53,042 nt of DNA from Bradyrhizobium sp. Ec3.3 (GCF_000472925.1 NZ_AXAS01000060.1:169-53210); one strand, 5' to 3'; shown: positions 28,983 through 37,523, numbered from the stretch's first letter. Program-made: numbers and translations. The notes: generated by a model not told the origin, from the sequence alone.

Positions 28983-29759
28983 TCAGCGGGACGGGCGGCG
29001 CCGAACCGCGCCTTTGGACGCGGCCTGGACGCGGCCCGGGGGGCCGAGCGCACCGGCCAAAAACAGCCGGATTGCCGAGCGCATGCGCTTTTCGGCCGTC
29101 TTCATCTCAAGCGGCGTGCCGAACGTCGCCATCCGGTGGGTATGGCCGACGACCACGTCGAGAAAGACCTCGGCCGCGATGCCGGTATCCTCGAGGTCCA
29201 TCGCTCCTTGCGCGACCAGATGATCGAAGAACCGCGCCGTCGTGGAGACGGCCTTCATCCAGCCTTCCTCTTTCCCCAGCTTGGCGATGTCGGGAAAGTT
29301 GATGGCTTGTGACGTCATCATGCGGCTGAAGGCGACGGCGTCGGGACCGCAGGTGAACATCAGCATCTCGCGCCCGACCTCGACCAGGCGCTGCTCGACC
29401 GAAATGTCCGAGGGGCGCGTAAGCTGCACTTCCGCAGCCTCGGCAAGCGGCGCCAGCCAGCGCGCGATCTCGCGCCTCAGGACCTCGGCAAACAAACCGC
29501 GCTTGTCACCATAGCGCGCGTACACTGTGGGCTTGCTGACCCGGGCCGCTTCGGCCACGGCATCGAGCGAGGTCGCGTCATAGCCGCGATCGAGGAACAG
29601 GCGCGTCGCGACCTCGATCAGCCGCTGGTCGCGCTCGATGGCGGCGCTCTTGGTCGGCCGGCCGCCGCGCGATTTCGGGACTTCCCGTTTCGCCGCTCTC
29701 GTCTTGATCGCAGTCAATCCCATGCCCAATGATTCCTGCGCGGTCGTGATCGTCGTCAT
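28983..29759 (-). CDS. TetR/AcrR family transcriptional regulator
   Basis: The 258-aa protein has a long basic N-terminal tail (about 40 aa) and a TetR DNA-binding domain: RDQRLIEVATRLFLDRGYDATSLDAVAEAARVSKPTVYARYGDKRGLFAEVLRRE (about residues 43-97, helix-turn-helix VAEAARVSKPTVYARYG). The C-terminal ligand domain (about 105-240) has MTSQAINFPDIAKLGKEEGW, as in the AcrR-like C-terminal family. A basic tail follows (KGAVRRRPSR). It lies downstream of the patatin gene on the same strand (105-base gap), so it may be co-transcribed and self-regulated through the operator at 31119. Confidence 0.9.
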   Translation of the reverse strand: MTTITTAQESLGMGLTAIKTRAAKREVPKSRGGRPTKSAAIERDQRLIEVATRLFLDRGYDATSLDAVAEAARVSKPTVYARYGDKRGLFAEVLRREIARWLAPLAEAAEVQLTRPSDISVEQRLVEVGREMLMFTCGPDAVAFSRMMTSQAINFPDIAKLGKEEGWMKAVSTTARFFDHLVAQGAMDLEDTGIAAEVFLDVVVGHTHRMATFGTPLEMKTAEKRMRSAIRLFLAGALGPPGRVQAASKGAVRRRPSR

Positions 29760-29864
29760 CGCTCTATAACGCGCAGCAAGAGGGGCGTCACCGCGAATCT
29801 GGCCGAATCGGCCGCATCATCAACCGTCTCGGCAACGCGCCGTTCCGCCGGGGCTTCCGCGGCC

Positions 29865-30980
29865 TTAGGGAAGCGTCGAGCTCCAGGCGCGGCCGGCAGC
29901 CGCCTTCTCGTACCCATACTGATAGAGCCCGCGCATATAGGCTGTGTCGAACCCTTGCGAGGGCGGCGACGGATAATCGCGCTCGATATAGGACAGGTGA
30001 AAGCCGAGGTGATTGCGGCGCGCGAAATCGTAGGTCGAGAAGATCACCGAGCGCGTCTGCGACTGGGTGATCGAGGACAGACTGCGCGAGGCGACCTCGA
30101 TCGTGCCGTTGGGCACGAGCTCGAAGGTGCGCTCGATCTTCTTGTTGACGAGGATGTAGATGTTCACCCGGCTGTTGCCGGGCAGACGCCCGTGGAACAG
30201 CAGGTCTTCCGGCAGCGTCAGGACCGGCGCGGTGACGCCGCCGTCGACATGCATCTCCTGAAAGCGTCGGCCCTGGCCTTCGGCCTCGATCAGGATCGGC
30301 GGAAACACCAGTGGAATGCTGGCGGAGGCCGCCATCACGTCGCGAAACAGCTTGAGCGCCTCGGGCGTGCCGAGTGCGGCGATCTTTCCCATGTCCCAGA
30401 CGGCGGTGCGCTGTGTGTCGAGGTCGGTGGTCACGACGAGCAGCTTGCGGCCCTTGGCATGCTCGCGCGCGACCTGGGCCAAAATCTCCGGCCCGACATA
30501 GCGGGCGACGAGCTCGCGCAGCCGCGTGTTGCCGAACAGGCCGGATCCGAACAGCACACGCATGATGCTGGGATCGCTCAGCAGGCTCTCCGCGATACCG
30601 CTGGTGTAGAGCTCCCTGAGCGTGTCGTCGTATTGCGGTCCAAGGAACGCGAACGGCGCAATGAGCCCGCCGGTGCTGACGCCCGAGACGACCGAGAAGG
30701 CGGGGCGCGTGCCCGCCGCGCTCCAGCCGTTCAGCACGCCGACGCCATAGGCGCCGTCGGCGCCGCCGCCGGACAGCGCCAGATAGGTCGTGGTCGCTGC
30801 GGTGTCGTCCTTGCCGGCGCGGAATTTGCCGATGGGCTCGTCGGTGTAGCGGCGCAGGCCGTCGATATCGAGCACGCGCGAGCTGCTTGCATCGGCCCCC
30901 GTGTAGGGCGTCCGCGGCAGGGTCGTGCACCCGGCCAGCGCCAGGCCGCAGAGCAGCGTGGCCCGGCGGAGCAGGCGCAT
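29865..30980 (-). CDS. Patatin-like phospholipase lipoprotein
   Basis: I choose the ATG at 30980 because it gives a lipoprotein leader MRLLRRATLLCGLALAGCTT (lipobox LAGC, Cys18); an upstream ATG at 31043 adds 21 residues. The 371-aa product has the patatin oxyanion loop YLALSGGGADGAYGVGVL, nucleophile GVSTGG (G-x-S-x-G) and the catalytic Asp in MHVDGGV. It is therefore a membrane-anchored serine acylhydrolase, probably acting on phospholipids from the periplasm or outer membrane. Expression is likely under the TetR operator 139 bases upstream of this start. Confidence 0.88.
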   Translation of the reverse strand: MRLLRRATLLCGLALAGCTTLPRTPYTGADASSSRVLDIDGLRRYTDEPIGKFRAGKDDTAATTTYLALSGGGADGAYGVGVLNGWSAAGTRPAFSVVSGVSTGGLIAPFAFLGPQYDDTLRELYTSGIAESLLSDPSIMRVLFGSGLFGNTRLRELVARYVGPEILAQVAREHAKGRKLLVVTTDLDTQRTAVWDMGKIAALGTPEALKLFRDVMAASASIPLVFPPILIEAEGQGRRFQEMHVDGGVTAPVLTLPEDLLFHGRLPGNSRVNIYILVNKKIERTFELVPNGTIEVASRSLSSITQSQTRSVIFSTYDFARRNHLGFHLSYIERDYPSPPSQGFDTAYMRGLYQYGYEKAAAGRAWSSTLP

Positions 30981-31118
30981 GCCCGCTTTGCCGGTCCCGC
31001 CGTTGAACGGGATCGATCCGGTCAAAAATGAAGGGGGAGGCATTCGCCGTCAGTCACCACACACGCACGCGCCGCCGGCGTCATCGCCCGCGGCATTCCC
31101 ATCCAACCCCTGATGCTA

Positions 31119-31137
31119 AAACTATACGGTATCGTTT
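31119..31137 (-). promoter_or_regulatory. Palindromic operator before the patatin gene
   Basis: AAACTATACGGTATCGTTT is a 19-bp palindrome with 8 of 9 half-site pairs. Like the site at 28909 it is followed by TATTT, and it lies between a possible -35 (TTGTTA, 31147-31142) and -10 (TAGTTT, 31124-31119) with 17 bases between. TetR-type regulators bind such symmetric sites. Confidence 0.78.
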
Positions 31138-31252
31138 TATTTAACAAGTGGAAGGCTGGGGCCGTCGCAGGGCTCCATTGTGTCGGACCTGGGGCATGGC
31201 CCTGCGCATTGGGCGGTTGATTGGCTCCCGCCGGCACGTAATAAGCAGCGCT

Positions 31253-32386
31253 ATGAGTCTTCCCAATCATTTCGAACTGCTCGCAACCGATGGCACTGCG
31301 CGCACCGGCCGCCTGACCACGCCCCATGGCGTGGTGCGCACGCCCGCCTTCATGCCGGTCGGCACCGCGGGCGCCATGAAGGGCATGCATTGGCGCGAGG
31401 TGCGCGAGGCCGGCGCCGACATCGTGCTCGGCAACACCTACCATTTGATGCTGCGTCCGGGCGCGGAACGCATCGCGGCACTCGGCGGCTTGCAGAAGTT
31501 CACCGGCTGGAACGGCCCGATGCTGACGGATTCCGGCGGCTTCCAGGTCATGTCGCTGTCGGATTTGCGCAAGGTCAGTGAGAAGGCGGTCACCTTCCGC
31601 TCGCATATCGACGGCGCCAAGGTCGAATTGTCGCCCGAGCGTTCGATCGAGGTGCAGCGCTATCTCGGCTCCGACATCGCCATGCAGATGGATGAATGCG
31701 TGCGGCTGCCGGCCGAGCGTGACGACATCGAGCGCGCGATGCGCTTGTCGTTGCGCTGGGCGGAGCGGAGCAAGCGCGCCTTCGAAAGCGCGCCCGAAGG
31801 CTACATGCTGTTCGGCATCGTGCAGGGCGGCGACATTCCGTCGCTGCGGCATGCGAACGCGCAGGGGCTGGTCGAGATCGGCTTTCACGGCTACGCGATC
31901 GGCGGGCTCGCGGTCGGTGAGCCGCAGGATGTGATGCTGGCGATGATCGACGAGACCGCGCCGGCGTTGCCGTCGGAACGGCCGCGTTATCTGATGGGCG
32001 TCGGCACGCCAGATGACCTTCTCGAAGCCGTGAAGCGCGGCATCGACATGTTCGATTGCGTGATGCCGACGCGCAATGGCCGCCACGGCGTCGCCTTCAC
32101 GCGCTTCGGCCAGGTGAACCTGCGCAACGCGCGCCACGCCGACGATCCGCGGCCACTCGATGAGGAGAGCGCATGGCCGTCGGCGCGCAACTACGCGCGC
32201 GCCTATCTTCACCATCTCGTCAAGTCCGGCGAGACGCTCGGCGCCATGCTGCTGTCAGATATCAATATCGCCTACTATCAGTCCCTGATGCAGGGCATCA
32301 GGGACGCGATCGCACACGGCAAGTTCGAAGAATTCTATCAGCGTACGCGCGAAGATTGGGCAAGGGGCGACATCGCCCCACGCTAG
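31253..32386 (+). CDS. tgt: tRNA-guanine transglycosylase lacking the zinc ligands
   Basis: Tgt swaps guanine 34 for preQ1 in GUN tRNAs. The start at 31253 (MSLPNHFELLATDGTARTG) gives 377 aa, normal for the family. Asp93 in MLTDSGGFQVMSL and the nucleophile Asp268 in MFDCVMPTRNGRHG are present, as is GIVQGGDIPSLR. The usual zinc motif CxCxxC...H is absent: the aligned segment is RPLDEESAWPSARNYARAYLHH, and the later His is replaced too (LLSDINIAYY in place of LTxHNIxFY). Activity seems likely from the intact active site, but structure without zinc must differ. queA lies upstream. Confidence 0.93.
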   Translation: MSLPNHFELLATDGTARTGRLTTPHGVVRTPAFMPVGTAGAMKGMHWREVREAGADIVLGNTYHLMLRPGAERIAALGGLQKFTGWNGPMLTDSGGFQVMSLSDLRKVSEKAVTFRSHIDGAKVELSPERSIEVQRYLGSDIAMQMDECVRLPAERDDIERAMRLSLRWAERSKRAFESAPEGYMLFGIVQGGDIPSLRHANAQGLVEIGFHGYAIGGLAVGEPQDVMLAMIDETAPALPSERPRYLMGVGTPDDLLEAVKRGIDMFDCVMPTRNGRHGVAFTRFGQVNLRNARHADDPRPLDEESAWPSARNYARAYLHHLVKSGETLGAMLLSDINIAYYQSLMQGIRDAIAHGKFEEFYQRTREDWARGDIAPR

Positions 32387-32479
32387 AGCATGGTCCGGAC
32401 CCGAAGGGCCACGTTGGCGGAAAGTGTGGAGCGGTCTCCCCCGCGACAAACGCAAGGCGTTGTCGCGGAGATCATGCTC
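32386..32479. repeat. Palindromic repeat (GAGCATGATC family) after tgt
   Basis: GAGCATGGTC (32386-32395) and GATCATGCTC (32470-32479) are outer arms with one mismatch; inside lies a CCGCGACAA/TTGTCGCGG stem around 32441-32468. It starts at the last base of the tgt stop codon and probably ends that transcript. Confidence 0.85.
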
Positions 32480-32491
32480 AAACAAAAGAAC

Positions 32492-32707
32492 TCAATTGCA
32501 AGTGTACGGTTTGACCGAATGCTTGGTCACGAAGCCATAGCCACAGGTGTCGCAGGTCCAGAGATAGCTGATCAATTGGTCCGAGACATAGGCGGAGGCT
32601 TCGGCGGCGACCATGGAGTCGGCGCAGACGGGACAGGTGGGCAAGTCGCTGCAACGTGGATCGCGGCTACGCGCGACGGTCGACAGGACTTCAGCAACTG
32701 CTGACAT
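32492..32707 (-). CDS. Small zinc-ribbon-like protein, 71 aa
   Basis: The product has two CxxC knuckles: TCPVCADSM (Cys25, Cys28) and TCDTCGYGFVTKH (Cys52, Cys55), spaced as in a zinc ribbon, followed by VKPYTCN. An AGGGAGGT ribosome site precedes the ATG at 32707. Such 65-75 aa ribbons are common orphans in rhizobia; binding of zinc is likely but the target is unknown. A similar small ribbon occurs at 47210. Confidence 0.75.
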   Translation of the reverse strand: MSAVAEVLSTVARSRDPRCSDLPTCPVCADSMVAAEASAYVSDQLISYLWTCDTCGYGFVTKHSVKPYTCN

Positions 32708-32927
32708 CGTGAGACCTCCCTGCTGTTGGACGTTAGTCTAACATAAGCAGAGTTCGTTGACGAGGTCGCAACACAAATGCGTTGGTTTTCTGATATTTAA
32801 TCTTCGAGCGATTTTGCGGTGCAGCGAATTGCAATGCATCTCATTGTTGCTTGCGTGTCGTCGCACGCTGTCTCTAACTGAACAAGATCGCTGACAAAGC
32901 GAACATTGTTGCCATAGGGAGTTCATC

Positions 32928-33905
32928 ATGGACGCATCGTCCACCACGAGTGCAGTGCACTCAGCCGGCCGCGGCCGGGTTTATGACTCGATCGTCGATG
33001 CTTTCGGCGACACGCCGATCGTGCGGCTGCGCCGGTTGCCGGGCCTGCAAGGGGTGAACGCGACCATTCTCGCTAAGCTGGAATATTTCAATCCGGCCGC
33101 CAGCGTGAAGGACCGCATCGGCGCGGCCATGATCATCGCCATGGAAAAGGCCGGCATCATCAAGCCGGATACAGTGCTGATCGAGCCGACCTCCGGCAAT
33201 ACCGGTATCGCGCTCGCCTTCGTTGCCGCCTCGCGCGGCTATCGTCTGAAGCTGGTGATGCCGGAATCCATGTCGATCGAGCGGCGCAAGATGCTGGCCT
33301 TCCTCGGCGCCGAAATCGTACTGACGCCGGCGGCACAGGGCATGAAGGGCGCGATCGCAACCGCCGAGGAACTGTTGAAGACGACGCCGAACTCGGTGAT
33401 GCCGCAACAGTTCAAGAACCTCGCCAATCCCGAGGTGCACCGCCGCACGACCGCGGAGGAGATCTGGAATGACACCGGCGGTAATATCGATTTCTTCGTC
33501 GCCGGCGTCGGGACCGGCGGGACCATCACGGGCGTCGGCCAGGTGCTCAAGCCCCGCAAGCCGTCCTTGCGGATCGTGGCGGTCGAGCCGGAGGAGAGCC
33601 CGGTGCTTTCAGGCGGTCAGCACACCCCCCACAAGATCCAGGGCATCGGCGCGGGCTTCATTCCCGACATTCTCGATCGCTCGGTGATCGACGAGATCGT
33701 GAAGGTCAACTCGACGACCGCGATAGAAACCTCGCGTGCACTGGCGCGGCATGAGGGCATCCCCGGCGGCATCTCCTCGGGCGCAGCGATCGCTGCCGCG
33801 CTCCAGATCGGCAAGCGGCCGGAAGCTGCGGGAAAGACCATCCTGGCCATAGTGCCGTCTTTCTCCGAACGGTATCTTTCCACGGCTCTGTTTGAGGGAA
33901 TCTAG
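32928..33905 (+). CDS. cysK: Cysteine synthase A (O-acetylserine sulfhydrylase)
   Basis: CysK makes cysteine from O-acetylserine and sulfide with pyridoxal phosphate. The 325-aa protein shows the PLP lysine in FNPAASVKDRIG (Lys61), the phosphate/substrate loop EPTSGNTGIALAF, VAGVGTGGTITGVG for the PLP phosphate, and GISSGAAIAAAL near the C-terminus. GGGAG precedes the ATG. The AT-rich 220 bases upstream contain no clear riboswitch. A BrnA-like gene follows after 3 bases and is presumably co-transcribed. Confidence 0.96.
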   Translation: MDASSTTSAVHSAGRGRVYDSIVDAFGDTPIVRLRRLPGLQGVNATILAKLEYFNPAASVKDRIGAAMIIAMEKAGIIKPDTVLIEPTSGNTGIALAFVAASRGYRLKLVMPESMSIERRKMLAFLGAEIVLTPAAQGMKGAIATAEELLKTTPNSVMPQQFKNLANPEVHRRTTAEEIWNDTGGNIDFFVAGVGTGGTITGVGQVLKPRKPSLRIVAVEPEESPVLSGGQHTPHKIQGIGAGFIPDILDRSVIDEIVKVNSTTAIETSRALARHEGIPGGISSGAAIAAALQIGKRPEAAGKTILAIVPSFSERYLSTALFEGI

Positions 33906-33908
33906 CAC

Positions 33909-34148
33909 ATGGCGGATCAACCGAGGCGGCCGCGCACCCTGGGCGATGCCAGGACGGAGGCCGAAGCCGCGTTCAAGAAGGTGACCGCCAAGGTCGCCGA
34001 GGCCCCGCCGAAGAAGAACGTGGCGCCTGGCATCAAGGAGCAGGTCACGCTGCGGATCGATCAGGACGTGCTGGAGTTTTTTCAGCAAGGCGGCCCCGGC
34101 TGGCAGGACCGCATCAACGAGGCGCTGCGCAAGGCGGCGGGGAAGTAG
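33909..34148 (+). CDS. Orphan BrnA-like antitoxin domain protein
   Basis: The 79-aa protein ends with the core of the BrnA antitoxin family: VTLRIDQDVLEFFQQGGPGWQDRINEALRKAAG (residues 46-78), a ribbon-helix-helix-like DNA-binding unit. The N-terminal 45 residues are basic and Pro/Lys-rich (APPKKNVAPG). In BrnT/BrnA systems the toxin gene directly precedes the antitoxin; here cysK occupies that place and no BrnT-like ORF is visible. It may be a domesticated regulator. Its start is 3 bases after the cysK stop. Confidence 0.78.
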   Translation: MADQPRRPRTLGDARTEAEAAFKKVTAKVAEAPPKKNVAPGIKEQVTLRIDQDVLEFFQQGGPGWQDRINEALRKAAGK

Positions 34149-34195
34149 GCGCCAGCTGCCGGATCGGGGCGCCGAAAGCCAGCCCACTGTCGAAC

Positions 34196-34948
34196 TCAGA
34201 GAACCTGCGACAGGAACCGCTGCGTTCGCTCGTCCTTGGCCGCCGTAAACAATGTTTCCGGCGGCCCGTGCTCGACGATCACACCGCGATCGGTGAAGTA
34301 GACGTGATCGGCGACCTCGCGGGCGAAGTTCATTTCGTGGGTGACGAGGATGCATGTCATCCCATCCTCGGCGAGCTCCCTGATGGTCACCAGGACCTCC
34401 TTGACCGTTTCCGGATCGAGGGCCGCGGTCACTTCGTCGAACAACATGATGTCCGGCCGCATCGCCAGCGAACGGGCGATGGCCACGCGCTGCTGCTGTC
34501 CGCCAGAGAGTTCGCCGGGATAGGTGTCCTCCTTGCCCGCGAGCCGCACCTTGGCGAGCAGCGCGCGGGCGCGCGCTTCGACCTCGGCGCGCTTCTGGCC
34601 GAGCACATGGATCGGCGCCATCATCACGTTCTGAAGCGCGGTCTTGTGCGGGAAGAGGTTGTACTGCTGAAACACCATCCCGACCTTGCGGCGCAGCGCC
34701 AGCTTGTCGAGCCTGGGATCGGACACCTCGATGCCCTCGATCTGAATGCTGCCGGACGTGATCGGCTGGAGCGCATTGATGCAGCGGATCAGCGTGGATT
34801 TCCCCGATCCGGACGGGCCGATGATGCAGATCACCTCGCCCTTCCTGACCGAAAGGCTGATGCCTTTCAGGACCTCGAGGGCGCCGAACGACTTCCTGAC
34901 GTCGACGCATTGAACGATGGGCTGATCCGGAGTCCAGCTCGTGGCCAT
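34196..34948 (-). CDS. Amino-acid ABC transporter ATP-binding protein
   Basis: The 250-aa ATPase has Walker A IIGPSGSGKSTL (about residues 39-50), Q-loop FQQYNLFPHKT, signature LSGGQQQRVAIAR, Walker B IMLFDEVTAALDPE and H-loop LVTHEMNFAR. The pattern FPHKTALQNVMMAPIHVLG is that of the polar amino-acid (HisP/GlnQ) class. It powers the two permeases encoded just upstream. It is the last gene of a five-gene operon and starts 11 bases after the preceding stop with GAGGAAG as ribosome site. Confidence 0.95.
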   Translation of the reverse strand: MATSWTPDQPIVQCVDVRKSFGALEVLKGISLSVRKGEVICIIGPSGSGKSTLIRCINALQPITSGSIQIEGIEVSDPRLDKLALRRKVGMVFQQYNLFPHKTALQNVMMAPIHVLGQKRAEVEARARALLAKVRLAGKEDTYPGELSGGQQQRVAIARSLAMRPDIMLFDEVTAALDPETVKEVLVTIRELAEDGMTCILVTHEMNFAREVADHVYFTDRGVIVEHGPPETLFTAAKDERTQRFLSQVL

Positions 34949-34959
34949 GCTCTGCTTCC

Positions 34960-35802
34960 TCAGCGTACGCGGAACCGGCGCTCGAGACGAGCGGTCCATA
35001 CATTGATCGGATAACAGTAGAGAAAGAAGCACAGCAGCGCGAAACCGTAGAGCGGTGCGAACAGCTCCGGCCTGCCGCCTTCGGCGGCATGCACCTGCGC
35101 CGTCAGGGTGAGCATTTCCGAAACACCGACGATCGATGCCAGCACCGTCGACATCGCGACGATGGCATAGATGTTCATCCACAGCGGCAGCATCCGCTTG
35201 ATGCATTGCGGCAGCATGATCAGCCACATGGTCTGGCGCCGCGTGAAGGAGAGCGATTCCGCCGCCTCCCATTGCGTCGACGGAATGGAGCGGACGGCGC
35301 CGCGCACGACCTCGGCGACATTCGCCATGACCGGCAGGGCGAAGCCGACTGTCGCCTTGATCCAGTCCGGCAAGGGGATGGTTGTCTTGAACATTGTGAC
35401 CTGGAAGGGCACCAGGAACATCACGAAGAACAGCAGCACCAGCCAGGGCGCGTTGCGGAAGAATTGCGTGACGAGCCAACTGACGGCGGCGAGCAGCCGG
35501 GACTCCGACAACAAGGCGAGACCCAGGCCAAGCCCGGCGATGGTGCCGAGCAGCATGGACAGCAGGGAGATCAGGATGTTGAAGGCGAACCCGCGCAGCA
35601 GCAGCGGCGACCACTTCACGATGACTTGCAGCGGCGACAGCATCGCCGGTCCGGTCTGCGCCCACGCCGTCGATGCGGCCATGATGACGCAGAAACAGAG
35701 GATCGCTGCGGGCAGCGGGCCGATCCGGACGGACATCTGGGCCGGTGCGGGACGATACGGCCGAAGGACGGCAAGCCTGTGCCCGGTCTCGGCGGTCGTC
35801 AT
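34960..35802 (-). CDS. Amino-acid ABC transporter permease
   Basis: The 280-aa inner-membrane protein has a longer N-terminal part (first helix near residues 28-47, AAILCFCVIMAASTAWAQ) and then the HisMQ permease domain: GFAFNILISLLSMLLGTIAGLGLG, FRNAPWLVLLFFVMFLVPF and the EAA loop WEAAESLSFTRRQTMWLIMLPQCIKRMLP. The start at 35802 overlaps the stop of the other permease by 4 bases (ATGA), so the pair is translated together and probably forms a heterodimer. Confidence 0.93.
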   Translation of the reverse strand: MTTAETGHRLAVLRPYRPAPAQMSVRIGPLPAAILCFCVIMAASTAWAQTGPAMLSPLQVIVKWSPLLLRGFAFNILISLLSMLLGTIAGLGLGLALLSESRLLAAVSWLVTQFFRNAPWLVLLFFVMFLVPFQVTMFKTTIPLPDWIKATVGFALPVMANVAEVVRGAVRSIPSTQWEAAESLSFTRRQTMWLIMLPQCIKRMLPLWMNIYAIVAMSTVLASIVGVSEMLTLTAQVHAAEGGRPELFAPLYGFALLCFFLYCYPINVWTARLERRFRVR

Positions 35803-36554
35803 CGCGCATATCCGGGGATGTGCATCGCTCGCTCCCAGCGATGCATCAGCCAGACGAGGATCCCGACAAGGATGCCGTAGGTCGCCAGCAGGACGACCAT
35901 CATCTCGAACACATTCTGCGATTCCGACCAGATCTGCTTGACCGCATACAGCGTCTCGGGAACGGCGATCGCGTAGGCGAGGGTGGTCGTCTTGAGCAGG
36001 TTGACGAGGTTGTTGTTCAGGGCCGGAAGGCAGACACGAATGGCCAGCGGAAGGACGATATGGATGTAGGCCTTGAGGCGCGTGTATCCGAGCGCCTCTG
36101 CGGCTTCCAGCGTCGTTCTCGGCACCGCCTCGATGCCCGAGCGGAAGATTTCCACGTTGAAGGCGCCCGCGAACAGCGACAGCGAAATGATCGCCCACTG
36201 CACGTTGCTGAGCAGCGGCACGCGCATGCCCGCCGCCTCGACGGCCGGAAGCATGGTGCCGAGGCCGAAATAGAAAAAGAAGAGCTGGACCAGCGGGGGC
36301 GTGTTGCGGAACACCACGACGAAAGCATTGACGGGCAACCGCAGCAACATCGATGGACTGCCCTGCATCAGGGCGCCAAACGCACCGATGATGAGGCTCA
36401 GCAGGATGGTCGTGACACTCAGAAGCAGCGTCATCTTGAGGCCGCTGAAGTAGCGGCCCCAATCATAGGCGTCGTAGAACACGGAGAAATTCAGCCCCGT
36501 CGTCTCGTAGAGCCGCTGAAACCAGTCGCCGATTGCCTGCATGTTGCGCGACAC
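35799..36554 (-). CDS. Amino-acid ABC transporter permease
   Basis: The 251-aa HisMQ-type permease has five helices and the motifs LKMTLLLSVTTILLSLIIGAFG, FRNTPPLVQLFFFYFGLG and the EAA loop TLEAAEALGYTRLKAYIHIVLPLAIRVCLP, which contacts the ATPase. It is paired with the permease downstream by an ATGA overlap. Substrate specificity comes from the binding protein at 36641. Confidence 0.94.
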   Translation of the reverse strand: MSRNMQAIGDWFQRLYETTGLNFSVFYDAYDWGRYFSGLKMTLLLSVTTILLSLIIGAFGALMQGSPSMLLRLPVNAFVVVFRNTPPLVQLFFFYFGLGTMLPAVEAAGMRVPLLSNVQWAIISLSLFAGAFNVEIFRSGIEAVPRTTLEAAEALGYTRLKAYIHIVLPLAIRVCLPALNNNLVNLLKTTTLAYAIAVPETLYAVKQIWSESQNVFEMMVVLLATYGILVGILVWLMHRWERAMHIPGYAR

Positions 36555-36640
36555 CGAGATGTTGAGGCGATGCCTCGTATCAGTGCATTGGTTCGACCTG
36601 TTCGGAGCGCAGGACCGTTCTGGCGCTCCGTCTCATGCGT

Positions 36641-37453
36641 TCATTTGTCCTTGAATTGCTCGTGCATCGAGAGCGAATACTCGGTCGGTGTAATGCCCCA
36701 CTTCTTTTCCGTCGCCACGATGAAGCCGGTCTTCATCCAGTCCTTTGTCGCATCTTCGAGCATCTTCTGAAGACTGGTGTTCTCGAGCGCGACGGCGATC
36801 ATCCATGGCGATGGCAGAACGCCTTTGAGCGGGAGATCGTAGTCCGTCTTCCACTCGTCCTCGAGGAGTTTGCCTTGCAGGAAAGTCTGATCGTAGACAT
36901 AGCCGATGCAGTTGCCCTGCTTCATGGAGAACAAGGGCTTCTCCGAGCCGTCAAACGCAACAATTTCGGGGCCGTAGGATTTGGCGACGTCCTTGTTGTA
37001 CCAGGCTCCCGACGTGGCGCAGACGGGTTTTCCCTTGAGATCGGCCCAGTCCTTGATGCCGGCCTTCTTGTTGAGAAGGATGTTCACATAGTCCGAATAA
37101 TACAGTGGTTCGATGGCTTGAACGACGCGGCGGCGTTCCGGCCTGTCCGACATGGTTGCGATCAGCAGGTCAACCTTTCCCTGCTGAAGAAACTCGATCC
37201 TGTTCGAGGCTGCGACCGGAACGAGCTCGAGCTTGACGCCGAGGCGCTTGGCAATGTCCGCGGCAAGATCCGGCTCGATGCCGACTACATTGCCGGTGGG
37301 ATCGCGGAAGCCGAAGGGCTTGTAGTCGGCCTTGACGCCGACATTCAACGTGCCGCGCTGCTTGATGGCATCGACGCCGTCAGCTGCCTGAGCGCTGCCG
37401 AGCATCAGCAGCAGCGTGGCACTTGCCATCGTGGAACGGACCAGCTTCTTCAT
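36641..37453 (-). CDS. Periplasmic amino-acid-binding protein (ABC importer)
   Basis: From ATG 37453 the 270-aa product has a signal peptide (MKKLVRSTMASATLLLMLGS, cleavage after AQA) and a family-3 solute-binding domain: IKQRGTLNVGVKADYKPFGFRDPTGNVVGIEPDLAADIAKRLGVK, with the Arg-containing ATMSDRPERRRVV loop that in this family binds the amino-acid carboxylate. It delivers substrate to the two permeases. It stands between the flavin oxidase and the permeases in the operon, so its ligand is probably the oxidase substrate. Confidence 0.93.
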   Translation of the reverse strand: MKKLVRSTMASATLLLMLGSAQAADGVDAIKQRGTLNVGVKADYKPFGFRDPTGNVVGIEPDLAADIAKRLGVKLELVPVAASNRIEFLQQGKVDLLIATMSDRPERRRVVQAIEPLYYSDYVNILLNKKAGIKDWADLKGKPVCATSGAWYNKDVAKSYGPEIVAFDGSEKPLFSMKQGNCIGYVYDQTFLQGKLLEDEWKTDYDLPLKGVLPSPWMIAVALENTSLQKMLEDATKDWMKTGFIVATEKKWGITPTEYSLSMHEQFKDK

Positions 37454-37523
37454 CGGATGACACCTCCAGAATTGCAATCACGACACGCGTCGGTTTTTCG
37501 CGGTACAAAGTTCGTGCCAGATC

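Noticed and set aside
31022..32215. 397-aa open frame opposite tgt
   Set aside because: It overlaps Tgt entirely, and its upstream region crosses the promoter of the patatin gene. It has no motif.
32708..32927. Possible riboswitch before cysK
   Set aside because: The region is AT-rich but I could not match it to a SAM or other riboswitch core, and no terminator or sequestering stem is clear.
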